A DNA stretch of 64,000 bases from JAHZMA01 sp965205905 (GTDB taxonomy: Bacteria > Pseudomonadota > Alphaproteobacteria > JABAAW01 > JAHZMA01): NCBI GenBank assembly GCA_965205905.1, contig CBDBHZ010000012.1, positions 515,726 to 579,725 of the forward strand, given 5' to 3'. Numbering within the stretch: the stretch's first letter is position 1; the number at the start of each line of letters is the position of its first letter. Of the stretch, positions 9,101 through 20,200 are shown in pieces. The notes under the pieces were generated by a model. That model worked only from the letters and a program-made list of their open reading frames with translations, was not told where the DNA came from and ran no database searches. The position numbers were made by a program, and so were the translations under genes.

Positions 9101-11234
9101 GAATTGCCGTAAGATTGCTATTATCAAGTTTGATAATCGGGTCAGAAAATGTTGCAGGCAGGCTAAATGAAACAGTATGTAAGTTATGGTTTGGCATATC
9201 ATAGCTGAATACTGCCTCGCTACTATTGGTGCCAAATGTTACATTAAATGTTTCAGTAGAAATAACAGAATTGAGGCTATCTCTCACCACTGCCGTTACT
9301 GGCACCGTTACGCTATAAGGTAAGGCATTACTGGCGCGCAACTTCATATCAGTTTTTTGAGTGCCTACCGTGCCAGTATAAATGGTGCTATCAAACGAGA
9401 CTTTACGTGGCGTATAGATAGTGTGCTTCTTATGTTCAACCGCGCCGTAACCAGTTGGCAGATTATCTAATTCTACCACCACATCATCACCATCTAAAAT
9501 GCCCGGCACAGTAACATCTACATCAGCAGGGGCGCTATAATCTGTAATATCATCGCTAACGGTTGAAATCACATTGCCACCACTGCCAATATAGGTGCGC
9601 TTCAGTGAGACATTGTCAGCTGGCGTTGCTGGGGTATAAGCAGGCGTGGCTTGCCATTGCAACGTAACAGTATCACCCGGGTCAGCAACTGAATATTCCG
9701 TGAGGAATTTCATGGTGCTATTTGGCGTAGGAATAATCGTTATTGCAGAACTATTTCTGGTTGGGTCAGCATGATAGTTATTCTGTATTGCAGGCGATAG
9801 CCCGCTACCGATTGTGATATTCCGCACAGTGCCAACATTAAGCAGACTGGTGGGAACAATAGATGTGCCACTTGTTTGCCCTGCGGCAATCGTAACCTCA
9901 CGCGCAATGGTGCCATCAAGATAAATGAATTTACTGTTGCTATTCGTCGCTTCAAGCGTTCGGAATGTTATCACTGTATTATCACCAAAAATGGTATCAG
10001 TATTCGCAGTTTCAATCCAGAATAACTTGCTACTCACATTAAAGCGATAGTCAAAATTCGGATTGGCTGAAGGCGCAATCGTGGCAGCCCCACTCGGCAA
10101 GCGATATGTCCGTTGCTTGCCCGCATCCGTAAGCGCGGTTGCATTATACGTAACTGATTTGGTGCCAGTGGTGGGGATAATAACATTTTCAGTGGTTTGC
10201 GTTGCCGTGCCATTGGCATCAATATTGGTTACCTGTAGCGCAATCGTAGTGGGCGTGGTGCGTAAGGTTGCCAGCACCACATTAAATGTGCCAGTATCAT
10301 TAAACTCTAATGTCTCATCACGGCTTGGCACACCCACAAAATTAACCGAGCTATCTTTCACCGTTAGGCTATGCGTGTTTTGAGTGCCTTGGGTAAGGAA
10401 TGATGGGATTGATTTGAAGCTGAAAACAATCGCGCTATCCGTGCCTTTGCCATCATTGCCGGTATTATAGGTGAATGATGTGTTGCTATCACCCGTGCTA
10501 AAGCTAACTGGAAGCGAGGTATTGGTAACAACCGAACCTTCGGTTTTCTGAATATTTAACACAACAGCAAAGCCCGAAACCGCTTGTGTTGCCAAATTAA
10601 CAGTGATTGTTGTATCTTCATTTGTAAATTTATTCGCGGTTGTGGCAGTCGCAAACGAGACCACATTTGCCGCTGATAACACGGTTAACACGGCAGTGGT
10701 TTCAGCACCCACCACATAGCCCGTCGGCATTGTGCCGAATGTATAGGTGATGGTATCGCCATTGGCAAACCCTGTGGTATCATAAGCAAGATTTGCTAGC
10801 TGTGAGCCTTGCGTAAATGTTACCGAAGCCGTTGTATTGGTGGTGGTATTGGCAGAAGCATCGTAGGTAGCCACATTGACTGGCACAGAAATCAGATTTA
10901 ATTCTTTTCTATCAAGCACAAGCGATAAATTACCAATTTCATCTTCATCAACCGTCAATTTATCATAGCCGAATTCAACCACCGTATCAGCACTGACCAC
11001 TGTTGTAAATGTGGTGCTATTATTAGAACTGCCCACAGTATAGTTAGTATCCCAACCCACAACACTGCTATCAAGCGTGAGCGTCATCACCTTATCCACC
11101 GCGATAGATGTTAAATCAACACTCAATGTGCCTGCGCTATCGCCTGCGGCAAAAGTAGCGGTTACCGTGCCATTATCCACACCATCAATATCCAGTTTCA
11201 CAGGGACGGTGGTGGCAGAGTGTGTTGTTACCAC
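3141..11234 (-). CDS. Giant repeat lipoprotein, C-terminal ~2,690 codons (continuation after a frameshift)
   Basis: This frame has no start of its own: its first residues (VVTTHSATTVPVKLDID) continue the beta-sandwich repeat interrupted at the end of the preceding frame. One skipped base in GCGCGGTGGTAACAAC restores a single ~8,780-codon gene. It carries about 21 more repeats, more divergent than those upstream. Many alternate between a VSFD...G type and a type starting YxMxFD, which contains a Trp-x-x-Trp-like strand (for example GTWSNWFDF, GDWGLWETI). The last ~150 residues are Asn/Ser/Gly-rich and lack the repeat pattern. No cell-wall-anchoring, autotransporter-barrel or type I secretion signal is recognisable. 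The stop lies 56 bp inside the convergent gluQ coding sequence. Confidence 0.8.
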   Translation of the reverse strand: MVTTHSATTVPVKLDIDGVDNGTVTATFAAGDSAGTLSVDLTSIAVDKVMTLTLDSSVVGWDTNYTVGSSNNSTTFTTVVSADTVVEFGYDKLTVDEDEIGNLSLVLDRKELNLISVPVNVATYDASANTTTNTTASVTFTQGSQLANLAYDTTGFANGDTITYTFGTMPTGYVVGAETTAVLTVLSAANVVSFATATTANKFTNEDTTITVNLATQAVSGFAVVLNIQKTEGSVVTNTSLPVSFSTGDSNTSFTYNTGNDGKGTDSAIVFSFKSIPSFLTQGTQNTHSLTVKDSSVNFVGVPSRDETLEFNDTGTFNVVLATLRTTPTTIALQVTNIDANGTATQTTENVIIPTTGTKSVTYNATALTDAGKQRTYRLPSGAATIAPSANPNFDYRFNVSSKLFWIETANTDTIFGDNTVITFRTLEATNSNSKFIYLDGTIAREVTIAAGQTSGTSIVPTSLLNVGTVRNITIGSGLSPAIQNNYHADPTRNSSAITIIPTPNSTMKFLTEYSVADPGDTVTLQWQATPAYTPATPADNVSLKRTYIGSGGNVISTVSDDITDYSAPADVDVTVPGILDGDDVVVELDNLPTGYGAVEHKKHTIYTPRKVSFDSTIYTGTVGTQKTDMKLRASNALPYSVTVPVTAVVRDSLNSVISTETFNVTFGTNSSEAVFSYDMPNHNLHTVSFSLPATFSDPIIKLDNSNLTAILRATDKIPDVGFTAVTSTDTYSSLNAAGRTLKIPVTLGDGSVLNDNAAVAIALQVREAFGGAGTWQNASAKLKKDTDGTPYVEYAISSGITGDGLLGVRLIANDRIDIDASNDETNISLTDNAPPAVSTVATFTAITDTHYDIFPFTVTFTNAVPYDVAIPFDIHAGQVTIGGVAYNNASIASTVTMPANTTQKTFYHHPLPGYALRTNPRSVFILATAAFDGMTFSVGGSFITDQVFNAYEMDMRNDRTLTASPADTLQVRLDSLTNVIERKDILPPEITWHVSTQIDGGAWSAYQPVTQRVALRNPSAWVADTRNSTSILVPYTVPQFTSTMKAKFKLEFLPGLFIPQGNDNEVIYTITKPLTTRTLSFNTQDLGSDKEFDEDVDIVLSVTPVSTSADITVPITITYTPKNSITPSKTVPASITIAANTLSGTLTHKTLKYHNHTVRFEADISGLSGVTMNATKNYSQYIALANEVSFKLASGSGSYASDSQLTVQAKTLAASYSDMIVKSRYRTKFGTSPFGAWQETTATISKGNTQNGFNLSYNLPTFTQNGTIEIELLDNDAGNVSRSDGATDIHTYTGTITHVAVTREISFDNTPLPDVLAGQTYTVPMVVSQSFSTAKDIPIKIEYIDRTSNAVLETDNTQVVTFAANSTSADFTQTAPTDKHNVWVKITAVPVANSNITVNSLLASATMKLDGYLFAFDDDNPSGIHSGGDTISFTLNSSSTITQAVYLPVEFRRVNSSGGMSSWILAEGENSLYYTEDEVFAYGNTTVMEYISSTGFTNGTYRIQARVQVGPSTGIYDANDPSNTGYIQSDYTLFHPSSTPQVLEFNFATAAGGLPGGSSFIFLKYACSCAVGYNVDMPFTIEYRDTDNGNKLMYTDTFYHQLPGNLSSFNFSFTRPYHHNYEVTVTANPPSGSPITVSASKPSTKFPIVGYEMALDAASSAVNRAPGFTVSVSGTLHNTIPDITQVQYRLRKRIYGEAWQAWEYATFTPVQFSNTFTLSTTTPSEDYTYADIEFELIDNSATGFYVDLGNSKHTVSVTNNTVPASTYSFSSTTSTSTTYYTGKVVNYNLAFTSAVNKDMLIPLKAVISDRTTSVVTAIDRFTVAHTSGDTSHALSYKLPDGDNKYVTISLDLPSNNSLFTAANASLDDVRYSLNGYELKFNSADVVTSTVVPGNSIAIEVARQSGASITYNNVTAIMQRRTQIDDGTWSNWFDFAVALGTSQNTTFNYVIPHFNSLFNMQVRLKPGGDSGVEWDSGSVTTYNYNAISQTVQTGTIRMIGNDLADPTTARPGEDVGITIELYNESDSAVQTALADITVPIRATITGKASDTLLVTIPAGSSTGNVIYPAPLNDNGAVTVELITNDDADAPLQSSTTPGFESTTFIVRAYDMSFAGVKGAVDVTLTKPGEMVSTTIHPHYSGQEAVADIDLTLIRRFKADGGDWGLWETITVTMPEGTKPNLDNPAGFDYIWEVPVYNTTLEVELQLVETPEQGIVIAFAKKELAKYEFHKQYRVEYVNPQSNAFYTQESFPDAGGTVNVPIKIYGPPVSSAVTFKTVFLRQSRNRNRSLSNTVWERGEIDVTIPANTVSGSTINVPVAIRARSGTGSYRYILYLDSKLVGTNRVDVEDNDTVAIDDDIRRTIDIYFALQISHRWNQTTEPYADAHYTMSLQDYNKVSGGSGRTSTGKLNGTPQSNSYKTDFYLPILVGQKTLAPTYLKYKIRSRTLNVDGTTASWGSWSATLQKVIPIITNINSLNGDTAYLEFTLAGRPSSDDHYGIEYEVAFQSGSNYSLKEPTDLSRIYTVNQYPLLQHNVSVKHLDLNAVYALGGGNGGNGTNFSSYNACVLTSTTLTSKFDVPIKMLNGSSTVDSAPNVKARRHSQEYYRTTFSQLYNAVPSTPSNATITGMQQGAAPGTNIVAAASVGATQQLQSPPVSNSYGRRVTYSLVPSNGSRVQQVVVSNTTLAYGRVEADVFCKY

Positions 11235-14200
11235 CGCGCGTTAAACTGATTGCTTTATTATTGCCTGCAACGCCATAGCCATCATCAGTATTATCGAATG
11301 TAATCGATGCTGAGGCATGCACAGTCGCTGTGGCGGTTGTTATGGGTCCGGGGGTTTCCGACGTAGGCACAGTCCAATTGGCATGATTTGGCAAGAGGGT
11401 GAAGGTGAGCACAGTGCCTGCAGGATACGAATTTATAATCGTTGGGAATGCAGCACTGCTATTGGCAGTAACTGCTGCTGTCGTAGGATTACCATTGATA
11501 GAGACAACAGCATTGGCTGAGCCAGTTACGCCACTTGCTGATTGTCGCTGAATTTCAAAAATTGTTTGTGATATGCTATTATGAACAAATACATCATAAT
11601 TGGATTTGGTGAAGCCGACAGAGGTATTTACAATATTCACCTCACTGGTATTTTTGCTGGCATCAACAACAAGCCCATAAGGCACAGTCGCAGGCAATGA
11701 ATATTTCACATCAACATCATTCCCCACATAATCCGAACCATCGACCACAATGCTTTTTTCAGCCGAACCTTTGGGAATGGTAACAGTGATATTATCAGTG
11801 GTGATATTGCCATTTAGCGTAACCTCGCGGATAAGCGGAATATCGTAATCCGCTAGCGCGCTAAACGGGATTTGCAGTTTCACAACGGCAGTGCTTGCGG
11901 TATCGCTTGCAATATTAGCATTTTCAAATGATATAAGATTAGAGACGACAGTGATGCTGTGCCCTGCTAAAGGCGGAAACGCTACATCAAAATCGCTTGA
12001 GCATGTATTTGGAGTCGCTGTGGGACATTTTTGCACCCCAAAAACGGTATAGCTGGTTGTGCCTAACGTGCTTTTTTCAATAGCAGGAAGATTATAGAGT
12101 CCCTCAGTGCCACCTGCAGGAATATCAATGGTGATATTATCGGTAAAATTACCGGTTCTGCGGAGTGTTAACCTTTTTATATTCGCAGAATCAGCATCCT
12201 CAAGCAGAAGTTTCACAACGCCATTGTTGCCTTGGAATATTGTTTGAGTAGCCTTATCAAAACGGACAGAATTCGTAGTACTCGCTGTAAATGATAATGT
12301 GTGTTTCGCAGTTGTACCAGCAGCATAGCCAGCTGGTAATGCCGACAAACTATTGCCGACTTCCAATTCTATACGAGTATTCTTATGGTTATCTATAAAG
12401 GTTGAATTTGAAATGCCATTGGTTACATAAATATAGCTTTGTTCGGTTTGACCCTCTGCAAAACTAAGACTAACCTCTTGAGCAAAATGATTGGTTGGGG
12501 GTGGGGTGCCAAGACCAGTTGTTGGGGTGGCGCGAACCTTGATGGCAACACCGCCTGCAGGCGCAGGCTCAGATAAAATAACTTTTGTAGCAATATCGTT
12601 ATATTGAGTATAACTTGTAATCGATTGTTCAAAATTAACCAATATCGGGCTTACCAATGTGATTTCACTGCTATCTATCGCGCCCTCCGCAAGCCCCGCT
12701 GGCAATGTTCCCAAGCTATAAATATAGGTATCATTCACAGTATTGGTAGCAGAGCCCGTAAAGGTAATGTTTTTGGTGGTATCGCCGATTGCAAAATTCA
12801 CTGTCTGCGTGGTGGTGGTTGCCCCGCCTGCTATGTTGGCATAGAGCGATATTTCCACCGCATAGGCTTGAGTAGCAGCCGTGCTGAGCGTGATTGGAAT
12901 ATTTACCGAAATACTGGCATCGGCAACAACATTATAAGTGGCTTGACCGAACGTAACGGTTTGTTCAGACGAGGTAACCGTATGGCTATTCTTAGCCCCC
13001 TCCGTTAAGCCTGCTGGCAAATCACCAAATTCATATTTAGCCGTCAGCCATGGCGAGAAGTTCGGCACAATATCAGTGATTTTCTTGGTTTTCTCACCAA
13101 TTTCAAACACCACAGCATCTAATTCATCAATCCTAATCGTGCTATCGGTATGGGTTGTGGTACGCACCAATGGAATTTCGGTTTTCGCGCTAGCAACAGC
13201 AGGCAGACTGATAAGGAATTCAGCAGGGTCGCCTACACCGGGCGTGGAGGTGGTGGTGGTAAATTCAACAGCAGTTGGCGTGATGTTAATCAGTGCCGAA
13301 AGATTGCCCTCTGCCTTTACTTCATCAGGCAATGTGCCAAAGCTATAGCTAAGCACATCACCACCAACCAATGCGCTGGTAGAAATTGTAGCTGTTTTGG
13401 TAGCAATATTCGCAGGGAATGTTACAACTTGCGTATTACTGCCGCTTCTAATCGGAATATCTATCTGGCTTGTGCTTGCCGATACCAATTTTAATGTAAT
13501 CACGGTATCTTGACCTTCGGGAGTGTTATAGACAGATTCTGCAAACTGCACCCCTATCCGTTCAACATCAACAGTGGCGGTGGGGATTGCACCCACTTTT
13601 GCATTAGCAATGGTGCCCAAATTCGTGAAGTTATAGACCGCGATACTACCCACGCCATAATTGGTGGTAGTGTAATTAAAGGTTTTTTCAGTATCGCCCT
13701 TCGCAAAAGCAAGAGGTTCGTTGATGGTTGCCGTGCTATTATCAAGATTGGTAACAACACCTTGCACATTGATTGTCATTGCTTCAGTCGCTGGGCTTGC
13801 CAATATCACTTTAATCGGTTGTAAGCCACCAAACCCGATAACATAATCAGCTTGTTCAAAAGTAACACGGCTATCGGTAACGGTAACTGTCCGCGTCGGC
13901 TCGCGGAAACCTTGCGACCTTACATCAGCTGGACCACCAGTCGCAAACCCGTAAGTGATAACGCCCTGCTCGGTTACCCCTGCGGTATCATTAAAGATAA
14001 CAGTCTTTTTGGTAACCCCCTTATCAAACGTAATATCAATATTTGTGCGCGGTACATCTGCCGTGCCATCAGCTGGCGCCAATATGCTACTGATTGGCAC
14101 TATCATACCATCTCTATCAGAAGGTTCAGCCAATGTTACATCAAAGCTAATGCCGCCACCCTCACGCACAGTTAGCGGCGTTACATTATCAAAATAGATT

Positions 14201-17200
14201 TCATCACTGATGGTGGTGATGGTGCTTGCGCTAGGACGCGTGGCATCGTTTGCGGTTTTCATGGTAACGCCACTTGGTAACGGGTTGGCAGCCGTGTCGA
14301 TAATGGCATAGACCACACTATCACTAATACTATCCGTTACGGGGCTTGCATGGGGTATGGTGAAGCTATCAGCACCCGATGCAAATGTTGCCTGTTTTAC
14401 CGTGCCACCCATCGTATAAGGAATCGATAAAGCTGTAATGGCGGGGCTTGCCAGTTTCATCACCATATCAGTTGAGCCACCACGACGGACATCGTAAGTG
14501 CTTGCCTCAAAATAGACATCACTATCTTTAATATCAATCGTAATGCTACCGTTCGTGCCTACAACCACACCCGATGCCCAGAATGAGTTCGTATCATCAA
14601 ATTCAAAGGTAATCACATTACCTGCCACATGCGCTGCATCAGCAGAGCTATCATAGGTAACATCTTTTATTGTGGTAACATTAACATCCGCTGAACTAAA
14701 GACTACCTTATCAGTATTCTCAAGAGTGTTATTTCTTTCGATGGTATAGTAAATATCACCCGCTTGCGTTAACGGCTTGTTCAATATTATCTGGAAGGTT
14801 TGGCTATCACCCTTACGCACATCGTAAGTGATAGGTGTTGAGAAATCAACAAGTGTCTCAAGAATGGTAATCGTGGTATCAATAGCATCAGTTGCGACGA
14901 TGCTTGGGCTAACATCAGCTTGCCAAGCCAGCGCGGTGGTATCAAATTCATATTTGATTTTAGTGCCACCCACATCTACTTCGTCAGCATCATCACCATA
15001 GATGATAGTTTGAGTATCAGCACCCGCGGTAAATGTGAGGTTGAAAGTAGGATTGGTTACAATTACTGGATTAAGGTCTTTATCTATTTTTGACCATTTG
15101 ATTGGCACGATAATATCAGGCTCACCCACAACATGGGGCGTTGCAAGCGTTACCGTGATTGTTTCATCTGTGTTGTAATCTACATCGCGCGCATCTGTAT
15201 CAAACTTGACTGAACTATCAGTTACCGTAACGGTGCGCGTGGGGATACGCCCTGCGCCTGTGCCAGTTGTAAAGCCAGCTGGCCATTGTGGGTGATTGGG
15301 GTCAAGCCCAAAACCCGCATCGGCAGTATCAAATTCGTAATAGACTTCACCGCCACCCTCAGTTGTTAGGGTAATATCAGTGAGGGTTTCTTCATTATCG
15401 ACCTCGTTAAAGGTTACGCTATCATAAGTTACAACATCACTGCCGCCGCCACGCACAGCACCGCTTGGCGTGAATGTGCGGATAATCGGTATCGCGATGC
15501 CGTTATCTTGACCTGTTGAATCAAGCCCTGCATTATCAATCAATTTAATTTTGGTTTCGGTATCTTGCCCCGCACGAACGGTTCGAGTGGCGATTTCAAA
15601 ATCAATCGCATCATCTTTAAGAGTAACCACACTATTATCTGCGGTAGCATCTACGCCAACACCCGATGGTAGTGCCGCACCAAAACCATAAGCATAAGTA
15701 TCGCCAATCGCAGTATTAAGTGGCAGTAAAATCTCGACCGTTGCTTGAGTATCGCCGACTGCAAATTCTGCTTTGGTAACATCGGCACTTAACACGCCAT
15801 TAATAGTAATGGTTATCGGGATTTCTGTTGGAACAACCGCCGCCGCCGTCAATGTTACATTCACAACAGGGATTGTGCCTTTACGCGCATCAAGCGTGGC
15901 ATCATCAAAGCTAACATCACCCAATGGCACTGTTACTGTGTAATCGGTGAGCGTATCACCGGGCGTTACGCCAGAATCAGCAGGCCAACCTGTTGTTGTG
16001 CTATCTAAAGTGTAGGTGCGAACCGTGCCAGCATCAATCGGCAATGGGCTATAGTCGAAGCTACCTGTTTTTGTACCGTGAGGAATTGTCACAGGTTCCG
16101 TTGTTGACAATAAAATGCCATTTTCAGTAATAGCCAGTGGGATAATAACGTCATTATAGGCAGCAGGATTACTATTAGGAATAAGAGTGCCAATCGCATT
16201 GCTCTCAAGCTCAATCACTATTGTCCGTGTTGTGTTTGGCTCAACTTCAGGCACGTCAGGTACGTGAGCGATAAAATTAGCATCGGCATCTTGAATGGTA
16301 AAGGTGGAAGTAGAAGTTGTTCCCTCCCTTATATCAGCAGGTAGCACAATGCCACTGAAACTAAAGTTATAAGTGCCGCCTTTTGAATTTGCGACCGCAT
16401 CAAAGCTATAGGTTGCTTCTGTGCCACCATCAGCAAAGACAAAATTCGCCAATTCAATACCGGGGTTGTTCGTGCTATCGCTTGAATGCGGTTGGAATAT
16501 CCGCGACGCTGATATTGTGGTGGTATCACCGGGCGTTGCCGCAATGATAGGCGATGCTAATATCAGCTTAACGTCAAAATTCTTGATGCCTTCACGCACA
16601 TCACCTGTTGATAATTCAAAATTGACACGGCTATCAGTTACCGTAACCACACTTTCTGGCGTTACCGAGCCAACTTTCATATCATGCGGCGGTAGATTGC
16701 CATTGGTATCGTTAAAGTCATAGGTGGCGGTGTTGCCTGCATTCGTTGAGAAAGCAGCACCAAATCCAGTAGGCGCGGCAGGCGTGTAACTGAGAAGTGG
16801 TTCTAGCGGATCGCTTTCTAAATTGCCCGCGATGATGGTAACAGTTTCATTACGGGGAAGCTCGCCAGTTTCCGTAATGGTAATCGGAATATCAACATCA
16901 ATCGCTTGCGGTTCAGCCAATACCAGCACGGTTTGCGCTGTGCCACCCTCACGCACATTTTGAGTTGCCAGTTTGAAATTAACAAATTTATTATCAACAT
17001 TAATGCGCGTATCGGTCTGTGTGCCTGTTACCAGATAGAATAGCTCTTCAGGCCAATCCAATGTGTTATCATCGCGGTCATCAGTATCAAAATCAATATC
17101 TACCGTTGAACCATTCGTGCCTAAAGGCGGGCTATGGGTAAAGGTGATAAAATCATCACTGGCAGCGGCAGGCTGAACGATTATATAGTCATAGCTAACA

Positions 17201-20200
17201 TCACCGCCTTTGCTGGTGGTGGTGAGTTTAAGCGGTATCTGGATACTGGTATCATTCAATGCGCGGTCAAACTTGATGGTTACATCAATATCATCACCCG
17301 CCAGCACATCATATTCTGGTTTTTCAAAAACAACCGAGCTTAGCTTAACATGCAAATGAGAAACTGGCGCGGCATTGCCGACAGTGAAACCAGATGCCGC
17401 CCAGCCTGCTGTGGTCGTCGCTAGCGTATATTCATAACGTTTGCCATGCGAATCCACAGCTGAGGTATACAGAGGAAGCGAGACTTCTGTTACACTATCA
17501 GGCACGGGAACAGTGATGACAGGAAGCGGTGTGCCTGTGTTATCACTTGGCCCTGAATATTCTGTAACGGCAATCGGCACATTAACCGCGCTTGTTAATG
17601 CTTTTGTTAGCACCAACCTAACATCTTGATTGCTATCGGTGTTGTTAATCGTCTCACCCGCTTTGGTGTAGTAATCAGTAGTTTCAAAATTCAGCGCAGT
17701 ATCGCTGATAGTAATGGTCATGACTTTGGTTGTGCCTGCCGTAAAGCCAGCTGGCCAACGCGGATATGTGCCATCATTCAGATTGCCTGCAATGGTCGTG
17801 TCATAAAGCTCATACACAACACTATCAACCCCTACTGTTGGCAAGGCATAAGTAAATGTTCCGCTTTTACTATTCGCGCTAATCGTAACTGTAGGATAGG
17901 TAATAACACCTGCAACAGCTCCCGTATATTCAGTGCGTTTCATCGGGATGGTAATATCGCCATCCACATCAAAAACGGTTGATACGGTAATATCTAATGT
18001 CGCGCCTACCGCCACATTATCATCAGGTTTCTCAAATTCAATCACATCATTATCAACAGTAAAGGTACTGGTTACTGTGCGCCCAACACCAGCGGTGGCA
18101 TCTAATCCTGCAGGCCACGTTGCATTGGCAGTATCAAACGCATATGATACGCTTACCACGTCACCTGCCAAATCATTTGCTACATCATTGCTTGTTGGCA
18201 CTGTATAAGTGATGGTGCTATCTTCAGTCGCACCATCAGCAAAAAGAACTGGGATAGTAGTGCTATCGGGTGTGCCATCATTTCTGGTAATTGTTTGTAT
18301 CACTGGAACGGTTGTTGCCCCAATCGCACCACCCGGTAGATTGATTTTCACAGTGATAACATCACCATCGGCAACTGTTTGCGTGGCAATATCAAAGTCG
18401 ATATTCGGGTCAGTCAATGTAAATGTAACCGTTTTTGCCCCTATCACATAGGCATCAACAGGCCAACTCGCATCACCATCAAGCAATTCATATATATATG
18501 TCGTCCCAATATCGTTTCGGTCGCTAGAGGCAACATGGCTGATAGGAATAACCGTGCCACCAAGCGGATATGTCAGCGGCTTGGTTGTGCCATCATCGCT
18601 ATATGGCAATTCATAATTTGCCACTAAGGCTGGGCTATCTAACGTAACATCAAAATTAACAGTCTCACCAAGACGGATATTGCCATTATTTGCCACTGTG
18701 CCAAGCGTTACACCGCCAGATTTTATGCTGATTGTGCTAATGGTGATACCAGTCCCAACATTCAGCGTCGCGGGCCAATCACCATTTGTGTTATCTTCAC
18801 TATCAACTGTATCAAATTCATAGACCACATCTTGACCTGCCGTGCTAGCAGGTGCGATATATGTCAACGGTAGTAAATCAAGATCAGTCTTACCAGCAAG
18901 AATCGTAGCACTGATATAATCTGGCAGACCACCATTCACTGTCCGCTTAATTGGAATCACAATATTAGCCAGTGGTGCTTGCGCGATTTCAATTTGGAGC
19001 GTTGCCGTGCCACCTTCGCGAACGTTAAATGCCCCAACATCGAAATTGACCGCAGCTGCATCAACTGTAAGCGTTACGCTTGCGGGTGTGCCATCATCAT
19101 CATAATGCGCGGGCCAATCACCATTTGCAACATGTTCGTTATTCACTGTATCAAACGTATAGGTAATAGATGTATCGCCTGAATTGGCTGTTATATCTAA
19201 ATCAAAATAAGAAATAGTCACATCAGTTACCGTAATTTTATCGTAAGTATCAAGCGGTGCGCCACCATTAACTGTTGGATTGACTCTTGTAATTTTTACT
19301 GGAATGTCAAAAGTAGCCGCTGGGATGGCATCAAAATCGATTCTAATGGTTTTTGTGGCAAGCGGCGCCACATTATCATTCGCTCTATCAAACGCAATCT
19401 TACCATGCGATACAATAATTTCAGTGTCAGGCGCTACCGTGCCTGCTTGGAAAGCTGCTGGCCATACGGGAAGCGTCGCATCACTTGCATTGCCCAAACT
19501 ACCTGTATCAAGTGCAACGTTAATCGTATAGCCTTGCTTATCAGCAGGCACAGTATAAGAAACCGTGTCTGCATCAGTGCCGTCTGCGATAGAAACAGAA
19601 TAGCTATAATCAGGGGGGTCGGCAATGTTTTTGTTATTGGTAGCGGTTACGATCAACGGAATCACAATCGGACTGCCTGTGCTATTATTTTCCTGCAATC
19701 TCACCGTCATCGTAACTGTATCATTCACTTGTGCGGGCGGGTTGGTGGCGCTATCAAAATTGACACTATTCGTGCCGACCGACACCGTGCTAGAATTAGT
19801 GCCATTGGTATCTAATCTTAAAGCACTTGGCCATGTAACCGCATTATTCACTTCATTCGGGTCAAAACTATAGACAAACGATGTAATATTAGCGGCAGGC
19901 GTAAAGATAATATCATCAGAAAAATCATTGCCTTGGGTAACTGTTACTTTGTCATATATCGGGGTTGATGGCGTGCCATCATTATAAGTGGGGGTAATAA
20001 TATATGGAATTTCCGTCGTGAGTGCGTCGGCAACACTTGCCAATTCTATCCTTATCACCTGCGGTGGGTCAGTTGGCGTCAAATCATAATTGGCTTGAGC
20101 AAATTCAACGACGCTACTCAGAACAGTTACAACCGTGTCCGTAATACCAGTGGGCGTAAAGTTGGCATCATTCGGGATTCTAGTAGCATCAAATGAATAT

